Shown here: positions 32,660 through 41,555 of the stretch, piece by piece
Layout of the letters: every line of letters starts with the position of its first letter
How positions within the stretch are numbered: the first letter of the stretch is position 1
Assembly: GCA_024763535.1 (NCBI GenBank)
Contig: JANTFH010000007.1
Location: 1 to 64,000, forward strand
DNA: 64,000 nucleotides
Direction of reading: 5' to 3'
Origin: Thermodesulfobacteriota bacterium
GTDB lineage: Bacteria; Desulfobacterota; Anaeroferrophillalia; Anaeroferrophillales; Tharpellaceae
Position numbers and translations under genes: made by a program
The notes under the pieces: model-generated
Database searches by the model: none
The model's input: the letters and a program-made list of their open reading frames with translations, nothing else
Told to the model about the DNA's origin: nothing

Positions 32660-33565
32660 TCAGTCCCGACTGAGCCAGCGTGAGGAGATCAGAAAACCGG
32701 CAATCCCAAGCAGGGTGCCGAGCAGCAGGAAGGTCAACAGTGAAGAGAGGTCGAAGAATTTCAGCATCGGAGCAATTGACCACTGCGGCACCTGCTCCTG
32801 AAGCCATATCTTAAAATAGTAAAACCCGCCATAGGAGAGGCCTAAAGCGATAGAAGAAGCCACGGCCCCCTGAAAAATCCCCTCAAAAAGGTAGGGCATA
32901 ACAATAAAACGCCGGGTGGCACCGACCAGATAGAGTACCCGAATAGTCTCACGCCGGGCAAAAAGTGAAAGCCTGATAGTACTGGCCACGACAAAGACAG
33001 TCACTGCCGAAAGAAAACTGGCGAATATAAAACCTAAATATTTCACCATTTTCAGCAGCGAAAAGAGCTGCCGCAACCAATAGCTGCCGTAGGCAACCTC
33101 ATCGACCCCGGTTTGCCGCCGGAGCTGCCGGGCCAGATGCTCAACCGTATCGATATCGGCAACCTCGGCATCGAGCAGCAGTTCCAGGGAGGCCGGCAGA
33201 GGGTTCTCCGGAAGATCTGAAAGAAAGCTTGAATCTTTGCCCAAGATCACCTTAAAACGCTTCAGAGCTTCCTCCTTGGAGATATAATCAAGATGAATAA
33301 CCTCATCCAGATCAAGGCAGAAACTCTTCAACAGAATCAGACCTTCAGGACTGAGATCATCATCCAGATAGACCGCTACCTTAAGGTCGCTGCGCCAGGT
33401 CGAGACCACCCGGTCGGCATTCATATAGGCAAGGAAATAGAGAGCCAGCATCAACATGGCTATCGATATAATCATGATCGAAATCAGGTTGATTATCGGA
33501 TGACGGCGAATATTGTTAACCGTCAGTTTGAAAACAGGATAGAGGTGATCATAGATTCTGGGCAT
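32660..33565 (-). CDS. ftsX: Cell division protein FtsX
   Basis: FtsX is the membrane part of the FtsEX complex that controls septal peptidoglycan hydrolysis through EnvC. The 301-residue product has one N-terminal span (about 20-45), a periplasmic domain, and three C-terminal spans, with the FtsX-family segment RETIRVLYLVGATRRFI between spans. It starts 14 bases after ftsE. Confidence 0.95.
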   Translation of the reverse strand: MPRIYDHLYPVFKLTVNNIRRHPIINLISIMIISIAMLMLALYFLAYMNADRVVSTWRSDLKVAVYLDDDLSPEGLILLKSFCLDLDEVIHLDYISKEEALKRFKVILGKDSSFLSDLPENPLPASLELLLDAEVADIDTVEHLARQLRRQTGVDEVAYGSYWLRQLFSLLKMVKYLGFIFASFLSAVTVFVVASTIRLSLFARRETIRVLYLVGATRRFIVMPYLFEGIFQGAVASSIALGLSYGGFYYFKIWLQEQVPQWSIAPMLKFFDLSSLLTFLLLGTLLGIAGFLISSRWLSRD

Positions 33566-33579
33566 GGGGACTTTTTCTC

Positions 33580-34248
33580 TCAGTTGAGCCAGTCGTAGGC
33601 CTGTAGAGAACCGTGATTCAGGTAAAAAACCTTTCTCTTAAACTTCTGCAGTAGAGCCCGGTTATGGGTAACCATCACCACAGTTGTCCCGCGGCCGTTG
33701 ATTGAGTGCAGAATATGCATGATATCATTGGCGATCTCGGCATCAAGGTTGCCGGTCGGTTCATCGGCAAAAATGATTCGGGGATCATTAACCAGAGCCC
33801 GGGCGATCGCCACCCGCTGCTGTTCACCGCCGGAGAGCTGCAGTGGCAAGCGCTCAACCTGCCGTTCAATTCCGACTACCTTGAGTACCCGCCAGACCTT
33901 CTTCTGAATAAAACGGCGGGGGGTACCCGAGATCTCAAGAGCTAAAGCTATATTATCAAAAACCGTATAATTGGGAATCAGTTTATAATCCTGAAAGACA
34001 AATCCCAATCGACGCCGCAATTGAGCTACGCGGTTGGCACTGGCCCGGGCCAGATCAAGGCCGTCGATTATAATCTGCCCGCTATCCGGTTTCAAATCGG
34101 AAAAAAGCAGCCGAAAAAGTGTCGTTTTCCCAGCCCCGCTGGGTCCGGAGAGATAGACAAACTCACCCTTTTTGACTCTAAAGGAGATATCCTTTAAGAC
34201 CATATTGGGATAGTTATAACTTTTACTTAAATTAGATACGCGTATCAT
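33580..34248 (-). CDS. ftsE: Cell division ATP-binding protein FtsE
   Basis: FtsE is the ABC ATPase of FtsEX. The 222-residue product has Walker [10 protein letters not shown], signature [15 protein letters not shown], Walker [13 protein letters not shown] and a switch His in MVTHN. The ATG at 34248 ([11 protein letters not shown]) is the family start. It lies inside the end of proS, overlapping it by 17 bases, so expression depends on the proS transcript. Confidence 0.96.
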   Translation of the reverse strand: MIRVSNLSKSYNYPNMVLKDISFRVKKGEFVYLSGPSGAGKTTLFRLLFSDLKPDSGQIIIDGLDLARASANRVAQLRRRLGFVFQDYKLIPNYTVFDNIALALEISGTPRRFIQKKVWRVLKVVGIERQVERLPLQLSGGEQQRVAIARALVNDPRIIFADEPTGNLDAEIANDIMHILHSINGRGTTVVMVTHNRALLQKFKRKVFYLNHGSLQAYDWLN

Positions 34249-35962
34249 CGGCCTGCAGCTCGCTGAAAAGTGACCATAGCGGTTCAAGATCATCCAGGGG
34301 AAACTCCTGAGACGTGGATGAATCTCTCAATTTAACCTCGATTATCCCCCTTTTGAAGCCCTTGCGGCCCAGCGTCAGGCGCACCGGCATACCGAGCAGA
34401 TCGGCATCTTTAAACTTAACCCCCGGACGCTCGTTACGATCATCATAGAGAACCGCAATGCCCCGCTCTAAAAACTCCTGATAAAGTTTCTCACAAAAGG
34501 CCGTTACCTCTTCCGATTTCATATCCAGATTGAGCAGAGCCGCCTTAAACGGAGCGATAGCATAAGGAAATTTGATGCCGTTCTCATCATGGTTCTGCTC
34601 AATCGCCGCCGCCACAGTACGACCGACGCCGATACCATAGCACCCCATAACCAGCTCTTTCTCTTTGCCGTCCTGATCGAGAAAGGTGGCATTCAACTTT
34701 TCACTGTACTTGGTGCCGAGCTTAAATATATGGCCGACCTCGATTCCCCGGTCGATCTGCAGGGCCGCACCGCAGCGCGGACACAACTCTCCGGCATTGA
34801 CAACAACCAGATCGGCAATCTCTTTGCTGCTGAAATCCCGCTCCCAGCAAACTCCCTTAAGGTGATAGCCGGCGCGATTGGCACCGCAGACCATAACCCC
34901 CATTTGCGGTACTTCCCGATCCACCAGAACCGGAATATCGACCCCCAGAGGCCCTAAATAACCAACCGGCAGGCCGAGTTCATCCGCGACCCGGCCCGGA
35001 GCCGGGATTTCAAGCCAATTCGCCTTAAGCTCCGCTTTCACTTTGAACTCATTCACCTCACGATCACCGGGAACGACTACCATGCAGAAACCCAGATCGC
35101 TCTCAAAAATCATGCTCTTGGCAATTTTCGCGGGACTTACCTTGAAGAAGGCGGCAACCTCATCAACACTTTGACAGTCCGGTGTGGCCACGGTTTCCGC
35201 GGCCGCTGAGTCGCTCTTAACTTCAGGCACGGCGGTTTCCACGAATTTACTTTGCGCTTTTTCAATGTTGGCCGCATAATCACATTTTTCACAGCTGGCA
35301 ATTGCATCTTCACCGGAATCGGCAAGCACCACAAACTCATGTGAAAAATTGCCGCCGATAGCTCCGGAATCGGCTTCGACGGCGCGAAAATCGAGCCCGC
35401 AGCGGGAAAAGATCCGACCGTAGGCCGCCCGCATACTCTGGTAACTTATGGTCGCCGCGGCATCGTCAACATCAAAGCTGTAACCATCCTTCATGATAAA
35501 CTCACGGCCCCGCATGAGCCCGAACCGGGGCCGGATCTCGTCGCGAAATTTGGTCTGTATCTGGTAGAGGTTAAGCGGCAGCTGCCGGTAGGAGCGAACC
35601 TCGTGGCGGATCAGATCGGTAATCACCTCTTCATGGGTCGGGCCGAAGCAGAAATCCCGCTGGTGCCGATCCTTGAACCGCAACAACTCCTTGCCGTAAA
35701 AATCCCAGCGTTCACTCTCCTGCCAGAGTTCAGCCGGCTGAACTGCCGGCAGCAAAACCTCCTGAGCCCCGGCCCGGTTCATCTCCTGGCGTACTATCTC
35801 TTCGACATTGCGCAGGGCCAGCAGCCCGAACGGGAGATAGGAGTAGATCCCGGCGGCCAGGCGCCGAATCATGCCCGCCCTGAGCATCAAACGGTGACTG
35901 GCAACCTCGGCTTCAGCCGGAACCTCTTTCAAGGTCGGCAGGTGCATCCTGGAAAAACGCAT
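34232..35962 (-). CDS. proS: Prolyl-tRNA synthetase, bacterial type
   Basis: ProS charges tRNA-Pro. The 576-residue protein has the class II catalytic core (RLAAGIYSYLPFGLLALRN; motif 2 KFRDEIRPRFGLMRGREF; motif 3 CYGIGVGRT) and an inserted YbaK-type editing domain (about residues 230-390) that removes mischarged alanine. The C-terminal anticodon-binding domain ends near the ftsE overlap. Two good promoters lie upstream, making proS the head of the proS-ftsEX-envC-ctpA-deacetylase group. Confidence 0.97.
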   Translation of the reverse strand: MRFSRMHLPTLKEVPAEAEVASHRLMLRAGMIRRLAAGIYSYLPFGLLALRNVEEIVRQEMNRAGAQEVLLPAVQPAELWQESERWDFYGKELLRFKDRHQRDFCFGPTHEEVITDLIRHEVRSYRQLPLNLYQIQTKFRDEIRPRFGLMRGREFIMKDGYSFDVDDAAATISYQSMRAAYGRIFSRCGLDFRAVEADSGAIGGNFSHEFVVLADSGEDAIASCEKCDYAANIEKAQSKFVETAVPEVKSDSAAAETVATPDCQSVDEVAAFFKVSPAKIAKSMIFESDLGFCMVVVPGDREVNEFKVKAELKANWLEIPAPGRVADELGLPVGYLGPLGVDIPVLVDREVPQMGVMVCGANRAGYHLKGVCWERDFSSKEIADLVVVNAGELCPRCGAALQIDRGIEVGHIFKLGTKYSEKLNATFLDQDGKEKELVMGCYGIGVGRTVAAAIEQNHDENGIKFPYAIAPFKAALLNLDMKSEEVTAFCEKLYQEFLERGIAVLYDDRNERPGVKFKDADLLGMPVRLTLGRKGFKRGIIEVKLRDSSTSQEFPLDDLEPLWSLFSELQADDTRI

Positions 35963-35993
35963 AAAATCCTCTTTTTATGAAATTTTACTGAAA

Positions 35994-36022
35994 ATTATCT
36001 TTTCGAAACAGTTAGCCGTCAA
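35994..36022 (-). promoter_or_regulatory. proS promoter, proximal
   Basis: On the minus strand TTGACG (36017-36022) and GATAAT (35994-35999) are separated by 17 bases. The start would be near 35987, giving a leader of about 25 bases with AGAGGAT before the proS ATG. Confidence 0.6.
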
Positions 36023-36051
36023 ATTAAGCCCCATTACAAAATTGTTATGGC

Positions 36052-36080
36052 CTTGTAGAAATTTAGCAACATATTGTCAA
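36052..36080 (-). promoter_or_regulatory. proS promoter, distal
   Basis: TTGACA (36075-36080) and TACAAG (36052-36057) on the minus strand are 17 bases apart. The site sits immediately after the cooS terminator, so the proS operon has two tandem promoters insulated from cooS. Confidence 0.55.
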
Positions 36081-36084
36081 GCAT

Positions 36085-36120
36085 AAAAAAACCCCGACTC
36101 AAACGAGCCGGGGTTTTTTT
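36085..36120 (-). terminator. Rho-independent terminator of cooS
   Basis: ACCCCG/CGGGGT arms extended by A- and T-runs (AAAAAAACCCCG ... CGGGGTTTTTTT) enclose a loop with ACTC/GAG complementarity. It starts 37 bases after the cooS stop and has T-runs on both strands, so it is effectively bidirectional. Confidence 0.9.
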
Positions 36121-36156
36121 ACAACTACATTACTGCAAACAATTCAACTAACAGAC

Positions 36157-38127
36157 CTACAGTTCACGACGGTCGGCCATATCGAAGAGTTTACGTTCCT
36201 GCTTAACGTTGATGCCTAAGGCTTCACGTTTTTTATCAATGTGGGCAATCATCTTGGCAGCATGTTCATAAGGATCTACTGCGAAATCCCAGGAAGCGCC
36301 AACTTCTTCATTCAAACCATTGAAAAGATGCTCTTTGAACTTGGAACCTTCAGTAACCGGAAAAGCAGCACCGAATACAGTGTAAACACCTGAAGAAACA
36401 AAGTACTGACCGATGGAGATCGCTTTTTCACTCATCCACTCAGGAGCAGATCCGGCAACCGGCAAGTCAGAAATCTTATCACCCAAACCACCGGTTTTAA
36501 CCATCTCGGCACAAGCAATCAGGATCCGGCTGTTATCAACACAGGAACCAACGCTCAATACCGGCGGGATACCAACGGTTTCACAAACTTCAGCCAGACC
36601 GGCACCGGCAAATTTAGCGGCTTCCGGAACCAAAAGACCGGCTTTACCAACAGCAATCGTAGAACAACCGGTCTGGACAACGAGAACGTCGTTCTTGATC
36701 AGTTCTTTAACAACTTCAGTATGAACCCAGTCATGCTTGACCCGCGGGTTGGTACAACCGACAACCCCGGCAACCCCGCGAATGCGGCCGTTTATAATGT
36801 TGTCATTCAGCGGCACATAAGAGCCACGGAAGGAACCACCGAGATTATAGATAATGTTCTCATGGCTAAATCCATGGATACCGATATGTTTGTTCTGCGG
36901 AATCTCGATCGGTTTAGTACGATTTTTGAAACGCTCGATCGCCAGTTCGACAACTTTGTCAACACATTCGCGCGGATTGGTTTCATCCAGCTGAATGTGG
37001 GTGGCGCCTTCAATGTGAGCGCGATAGTTGGTCGTAATGAAAGGCGTACCGTAACATTCGGCAACCGGGGAGAGACCCTGTTTAATACACTGAACGTCAA
37101 CCGCCATGGCATCAACCGCACCGGTTACGAGCAGAGCTTCCGTTGACATGAAGTTACCGGCATGAGGTACACCGTGACGCGCCAGAACCTCAGCCCCGGA
37201 GCAACACATACCGGCCAGGTTCAGACCTTCAGCACCGGCGGCTTTGGCTTTTTCAATCATCTTCGGATCGTTGACCGAATCGATCATCGCTTCAAACATG
37301 ATCGGCTCATGACCGTTGATGACAACGTTAACCTGCTTCTCTTCCAGACAGCCCATATCCACATAAGCAGCGATCGGCTGCGGAGTATTGAAAAGGATAT
37401 CGGAAATCTCGGTGGCAACCATGGAGCCGCCCCAACCATCGGAAAGCGCCGTACGCTGGAACTGACGGGCGATATTAACATATTCCTGGTCAACCCCGAT
37501 ATGCGTACGATGCATCATCTCCATCAACTCACGCATCGCGCCGCGGGGAACGATACCAAGCTCACGCCAGCGCTCCAGAGTTTTCTCCGGAACCCGTTTG
37601 GCAAAAGGAATTTCACCTTCAACCTGGGTGTAGGTTTTTTCCAGCTCTTCAGCCAGTTCGGAAGCCAGTTCCAGGATATCACGATCTTTAACTTCACCAT
37701 CAACTTCAACCGTGGTCGAGATATCGAGATAGCCGCAAACCTCTTTCAGTTTCTTTTCATCTTTGATCCGGAAACCATCAACCTTGCCGTGCGCAACTTC
37801 CTTGAAGCAGTCAAGCATTCCCATACCGTGATCGGTATGAGCGGCGGCCCCGGCAACCACCATACGGGCAAAGTTACGGGCGCCGATAGTATCGATTGTC
37901 GCTCCACATACGCCCTGTTTGGCATACGGATCTTTGGGACTCAGACGACAGGGACCCATCGAACAGTTTTTACAACAGGCGGAAACCGCACCGATCGGGC
38001 ATACGGACATATCGTTGGCGCGATCAAACGCAATCTTGACACCGTCTCTTTTCGCTTTTTCCAGCATCTGAATGGTGCTGGGGCAGATTGAAGCTGCCTG
38101 AATATCTAACACTTTTTCCTTGGCCAT
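36157..38127 (-). CDS. cooS: Anaerobic Ni-Fe carbon monoxide dehydrogenase catalytic subunit
   Basis: CooS interconverts CO and CO2. The 656-residue protein keeps the expected ligands: D-cluster C43 and C51; B-cluster C52, C55, C60 and C74 (same 3-5-14 spacing as Carboxydothermus CooS); C-cluster H273, C309, C347, C458, C488 and C529; and the active-site lysine in MSEKA (about 568). It stands alone: no cooF, cooC, cooA, acetyl-CoA synthase or hydrogenase gene is adjacent, so the electron partner and nickel chaperone must lie elsewhere. GGAGG precedes the ATG. A sigma-54 promoter lies upstream, and a strong terminator follows. Confidence 0.97.
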   Translation of the reverse strand: MAKEKVLDIQAASICPSTIQMLEKAKRDGVKIAFDRANDMSVCPIGAVSACCKNCSMGPCRLSPKDPYAKQGVCGATIDTIGARNFARMVVAGAAAHTDHGMGMLDCFKEVAHGKVDGFRIKDEKKLKEVCGYLDISTTVEVDGEVKDRDILELASELAEELEKTYTQVEGEIPFAKRVPEKTLERWRELGIVPRGAMRELMEMMHRTHIGVDQEYVNIARQFQRTALSDGWGGSMVATEISDILFNTPQPIAAYVDMGCLEEKQVNVVINGHEPIMFEAMIDSVNDPKMIEKAKAAGAEGLNLAGMCCSGAEVLARHGVPHAGNFMSTEALLVTGAVDAMAVDVQCIKQGLSPVAECYGTPFITTNYRAHIEGATHIQLDETNPRECVDKVVELAIERFKNRTKPIEIPQNKHIGIHGFSHENIIYNLGGSFRGSYVPLNDNIINGRIRGVAGVVGCTNPRVKHDWVHTEVVKELIKNDVLVVQTGCSTIAVGKAGLLVPEAAKFAGAGLAEVCETVGIPPVLSVGSCVDNSRILIACAEMVKTGGLGDKISDLPVAGSAPEWMSEKAISIGQYFVSSGVYTVFGAAFPVTEGSKFKEHLFNGLNEEVGASWDFAVDPYEHAAKMIAHIDKKREALGINVKQERKLFDMADRREL

Positions 38128-38256
38128 GGTTACTACCTCCTATGATAGCGTTAAATTGGCATTAAAGAACTTTTAATTTTCACCTAAAGTTTGCAAAACA
38201 TAAATAGATGTAGATGAACACCTCCAATCTGCCGGCGCTCAACGCGGGCATAAATA

Positions 38257-38272
38257 AGCAATGAGCGTGCCA
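38257..38272 (-). promoter_or_regulatory. Sigma-54 (-24/-12) promoter of cooS
   Basis: On the minus strand the sequence TGGCACG-CTCA-TTGCT matches the sigma-54 consensus (TGGCACG-N4-TTGCW), with GG and GC exactly ten bases apart. Transcription would start near 38246, about 119 bases before the cooS ATG at 38127. No convincing -35/-10 promoter was seen in the same gap. Confidence 0.8.
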
Positions 38273-38328
38273 TACCTAAGTGACCCTCATCAATAACCCC
38301 CGACTAAAAATTACACTCGGAGCATATG

Positions 38329-38373
38329 CGAATTTTTTTCGTATATACGAAATTTTTTCGCGATTTTTTTTCG
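38329..38373. repeat. Three 13-base A-tract repeats upstream of cooS
   Basis: CGAATTTTTTTCG (38329-38341), CGAAATTTTTTCG (38348-38360) and CGATTTTTTTTCG (38361-38373) are near-identical units; the first two are separated by TATATA and the last two abut. They lie between the dtd stop and the cooS promoter. Such T-tracts bend DNA and are common near enhancer sites. Confidence 0.75.
38337..38352. promoter_or_regulatory. 16-bp palindrome, candidate enhancer site for cooS
   Basis: TTTCGTATATACGAAA is a perfect palindrome centred about 75 bases upstream of the -24 element (near -98 from the predicted start), a normal position for a sigma-54 activator site. A smaller palindrome, GCATATGC, lies at 38322-38329. 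The binding protein is not known. Confidence 0.5.
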
Positions 38374-38408
38374 GGATTTAATAACGCAATCGATATTTAA
38401 TCACATTG

Positions 38409-38858
38409 TCAAAAACGCTTTTCACTGTCCAGCAGGATGGTTACCGGGCCGTCATTAATCAATTCAACCTCCATCGCCTCCCGGAAACGACCGCCGCCGA
38501 CTTCAAGCCCGGCGCCCTCAAGTTTCCGCATAACCTCCTCATAAAGAGTGCGTCCGATCTCAGGCGGTGCCGCCCCGGCAAAGGAGGGGCGATTACCTTT
38601 ACGGGCGTCACCATACAAGGTAAACTGCGGCACCACCAGCACCGCCCCGGAAACCTCATGCAGACTTAAGCGCATGCGTTCGTCCTGATCATAAAAAATA
38701 CGCAGACCGCTGATCTTGCGAACCATATAATCGACATCGGCCTGATCATCGTCCGCCCCGACCCCGAGCAGCACCAGAAAGCCTGGGCCAATGGCCGAGA
38801 TCTCCCGGCCCGCCACCCGGACCGCTGCCGACTGAACCCGCTGCACCACCGCTCTCAT
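38409..38858 (-). CDS. dtd: D-aminoacyl-tRNA deacylase
   Basis: Dtd removes D-amino acids (and glycine from tRNA-Ala) from mischarged tRNAs. The 149-residue protein shows MRAVVQRV, PQFTLYGD with the following KGNRPSF, and the NDGPVT motif with the cis-proline. AAGGAG lies eight bases before the ATG at 38858; the frame upstream of it is not coding. It is the nearest upstream gene to cooS on the same strand. Confidence 0.95.
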   Translation of the reverse strand: MRAVVQRVQSAAVRVAGREISAIGPGFLVLLGVGADDDQADVDYMVRKISGLRIFYDQDERMRLSLHEVSGAVLVVPQFTLYGDARKGNRPSFAGAAPPEIGRTLYEEVMRKLEGAGLEVGGGRFREAMEVELINDGPVTILLDSEKRF

Positions 38859-39068
38859 AAACAGATCTCCTTCAATAATATGCTCATCCGTCCGGAACCG
38901 GACATCGACCGAATCAGTTTCCGCAAGGCTGCGATATAAGCAAAAAAACCTTCCCCAACGCAAAAGCCGGAAACCTCCAAGAAAGTCCATACGGCTTGAC
39001 TTACCGCCGATTTTCGACTAATCAGGGATTGCGTCAAGTGAACCTATCCTCAGGGAACTTAGCTTACA

Positions 39069-39353
39069 ATGGACAACCTCAACAACGAAAGCTCCTCTCC
39101 GCCGATTCAGACCGAGACCATGGCGCAACTGCTGCTCAACCAGAGACACTGGCGGGAAGCGATCGATATTTACCATATGCTGGGGCAACAGAACCCGGAA
39201 AAAGCCGCAGAATACCAGAAAAAAATCATTGAGATCAAGGAATATTTCAAACCGCAGCTCAGCCCCGAATCGAGCCGGAAGATTGAGCAGACTAAAGACC
39301 AGATTGATCACCTGAAAAAAATGCTGCGGATGGTCAGAAGCCAACGAGATTGA
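39069..39353 (+). CDS. Small TPR-like protein of unknown function
   Basis: This 94-residue protein has one TPR-like helix pair (TETMAQLLLNQRHWREAIDIYHML, about 16-40) and a charged C-terminal coiled-coil stretch (about 60-90). No catalytic motif is visible. It is the first gene of a plus-strand group with aroQ 13 bases downstream, and it diverges from dtd. It is probably real because of its spacing and composition; the ribosome site is weak. Confidence 0.65.
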   Translation: MDNLNNESSSPPIQTETMAQLLLNQRHWREAIDIYHMLGQQNPEKAAEYQKKIIEIKEYFKPQLSPESSRKIEQTKDQIDHLKKMLRMVRSQRD

Positions 39354-39366
39354 AGGTAAAAGAATC

Positions 39367-39804
39367 ATGAAAATACTTATCATCCACGGCCCCAATTTAA
39401 ACCTTTTGGGCCTGCGCGAACCCGACATCTACGGCAATGAGAGCCTGAATGATATCAATCTTAAAATCCGGGCCCGGGCCGAACAGCTTAAACTCGAGCC
39501 GGTCTGTCGGCAGAGCAATCATGAAGGGGTGATTATCGACTGGCTGCAGGCGGCCGCGACGGAAAAATTTTCCGCTATTGTCATAAATCCGGCCGCCTTT
39601 ACCCATACCAGCGTGGCGATTCGGGATGCGATCGCCGCTATTTCTCTGCCGGTTATCGAGGTTCATCTGAGCAATATCTATAAGCGGGAAGAGTTCCGAC
39701 AAAAATCCCTGACCGCGCCAGCCTGCCAGGGCTCAATCAGCGGTTTCGGCAGCAATTCATATCTGCTTGCGCTTGAGGCCTGCAAACTGCAGACAAACCC
39801 TTAA
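39367..39804 (+). CDS. aroQ: 3-dehydroquinate dehydratase, type II
   Basis: AroQ dehydrates 3-dehydroquinate in the shikimate pathway. The 145-residue protein is the normal length for the dodecameric type II enzyme and has HGPNLNLLG, the catalytic Tyr loop (PDIYGNESL), RQSNHEGVIIDWL, NPAAFTHTS and EVHLSNIYKREEFR. It lies between the small TPR-like gene and an M24 peptidase. Confidence 0.97.
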   Translation: MKILIIHGPNLNLLGLREPDIYGNESLNDINLKIRARAEQLKLEPVCRQSNHEGVIIDWLQAAATEKFSAIVINPAAFTHTSVAIRDAIAAISLPVIEVHLSNIYKREEFRQKSLTAPACQGSISGFGSNSYLLALEACKLQTNP

Positions 39805-39820
39805 ACCCGGAACAGAATCC

Positions 39821-40909
39821 ATGAGCCCCCATCTGCAACGCCTGGAAAAACTCCGCCTCCTGCTCTCTGCGGCCGAGTGCGACGCCTTTCTCATCAATCA
39901 TCCGGCGAATCTGAACTATTACACCGGTTACAGCGGCGACAGCGCATATCTGCTGATCAGTGCTGAAAAAAACCAATTTTTTACGGACGGACGCTACACT
40001 ACTCAGGCTCTGGCTGAGATTCCCGGCACCATCGACCTGATACAGATTACTAAATTTCAAGATCTCTGCCATCATATCAGAGATGATCGCTCTATCAAAC
40101 AGCTGGGAATCGATGAAAATCAGCTCAGTGCCGGCAGCTGGTTCAAGCTGGAAGAGGAGATCGCGCCCGGCAAACTCAAGGCCGCCGCAGCTCATCTTTC
40201 CCGACCCCGGCTGCATAAAGATAAGTCGGAGCTGAAACTTTTACGACAGGCGGTCGAGATTGCGGAAAACGCCCTGCATAGCAGCCTGAAGCTGCTCCAG
40301 GCCGGCACCCGAGAGAGTGATCTGGCGGCGGAGATCGAATATCAGATTCGTTTAGGCGGCGGTCAACGGGCGGCGTTTCCTCTGATTGTCGCCAGCGGCC
40401 CCCGTTCGGCTCTGCCCCACGGAGTCGCCTCCGACCGGCTGATCAACCACGGCGATATAGTCACCATCGATTTTGGAGCCTGTTACCAAGGCTACCACAG
40501 TGACCAGACCTGCACTTTTTTTCTGAAGGAGCCGGAAAGCGCCAAGCAAAAGGCATATACTACCATTTACCAGGCCCAGCAACTCGGCTTTGCCGCCCTT
40601 ACCGAAAAGATTACCGGCCCGGAGCTTGACCGGGTTGTCCGGGAGTACATTACCGGAGCCGGAATGGGCCGGGAATTTTCGCACGGCACCGGACACGGTA
40701 TCGGTCTGGAGATTCATGAAGCGCCCTCAATCTCACAACATTCGCAGGCCGGAGAACTGGAGGAAGATATGGTCTTCACCATCGAGCCGGGCTGCTATTT
40801 CCCCAACCGCTGGGGTATCAGAATAGAGGATACCGTTCACTTGACCGCTCATGGAGCAAAAAAACTGACCACCATTGACAAACGCCTTGAAAATATGATT
40901 GTCGGCTGA
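39821..40909 (+). CDS. M24 family Xaa-Pro aminopeptidase
   Basis: The 362-residue protein has an N-terminal creatinase-like domain (1-130) and a pita-bread metallopeptidase domain. The metal ligands are visible: Asp in TIDFGACYQGYHSDQT, His in GTGHGIGLEIHEAP, Glu in FTIEPGCYFP and Glu in RIEDTV. It probably removes N-terminal residues before proline. aroQ ends 16 bases upstream and efp follows; the pairing with efp is common in bacteria. The ATG at 39821 is chosen over an upstream in-frame start inside aroQ. Confidence 0.93.
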   Translation: MSPHLQRLEKLRLLLSAAECDAFLINHPANLNYYTGYSGDSAYLLISAEKNQFFTDGRYTTQALAEIPGTIDLIQITKFQDLCHHIRDDRSIKQLGIDENQLSAGSWFKLEEEIAPGKLKAAAAHLSRPRLHKDKSELKLLRQAVEIAENALHSSLKLLQAGTRESDLAAEIEYQIRLGGGQRAAFPLIVASGPRSALPHGVASDRLINHGDIVTIDFGACYQGYHSDQTCTFFLKEPESAKQKAYTTIYQAQQLGFAALTEKITGPELDRVVREYITGAGMGREFSHGTGHGIGLEIHEAPSISQHSQAGELEEDMVFTIEPGCYFPNRWGIRIEDTVHLTAHGAKKLTTIDKRLENMIVG

Positions 40910-40993
40910 CGTGACCCCTGAAATTTGATAGTTATAACGAAATATAACGAAGCTAAAAACAACCCTTAGAATCTAAAACGAAAGGAAAACAGC

Positions 40994-41554
40994 ATGTACT
41001 CAACCCCAGATTTTCGCCGCGGCCTCAAGATTGAAATTAACGATGAGCCTTTTACAATTGTCAGTTTCCAGCATGTCAAACCGGGTAAAGGCGGCGCCTT
41101 CGTCAGAACCAAATTAAAAAACCTGCTGAACGGCAATGTCGTTGACCGCACCTTCCGCTCCGGCGAGAAGGTCGGCAAGCCCGATATTGAAGAGAAAGAG
41201 ATGCAGTATCTCTATACCGACGGCGATTTTCATTTCATGGACAACGAGACCTACGAACAGACGGCTCTGGGCGCCGATCTCGTCGGCAATGACAAGGATT
41301 TTCTCCAGGAAAACAGCCAGGTTACGGTTCTATTCTACAAAGGCCGGGTCGTAAACCTCGAGCTGCCGACCTTCGTTATCCTCGAGGTCACCGAAGCCGA
41401 ACCGGGCCTCAAAGGCGATACCGCCAGCAGTGTTACCAAACCGGTTACCGTCGAAACCGGTGCCCGGATCAATGTCCCCCTCTTTATCAATCCCGGCGAC
41501 CGCTTAAAGATCGATACCCGCACCGGTGAATACATGGAACGAGTCAAATCCTAA
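40994..41554 (+). CDS. efp: Elongation factor P
   Basis: EF-P rescues ribosomes stalled on polyproline. The 186-residue protein has the three beta-barrel layout and the tip loop VKPGKGGAF, with K32 as the residue normally modified. A lysine rather than arginine points away from the rhamnosyl (EarP) pathway. No modification gene is in the window. AAAGGA precedes the ATG, and cmk starts one base after the stop. Confidence 0.97.
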   Translation: MYSTPDFRRGLKIEINDEPFTIVSFQHVKPGKGGAFVRTKLKNLLNGNVVDRTFRSGEKVGKPDIEEKEMQYLYTDGDFHFMDNETYEQTALGADLVGNDKDFLQENSQVTVLFYKGRVVNLELPTFVILEVTEAEPGLKGDTASSVTKPVTVETGARINVPLFINPGDRLKIDTRTGEYMERVKS

Positions 41555-41555
41555 A

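Noticed and set aside
37162-38091. Plus-strand frame of 309 codons
   Set aside because: It is antisense to cooS and has no ribosome site or domain.
38128-38408. CooA, CRP or FNR site upstream of cooS
   Set aside because: No matching symmetric TGTCG/CGACA, TGTGA/TCACA or TTGAT/ATCAA pair was found; TGTGATTAAATATCGA is only a half-match.
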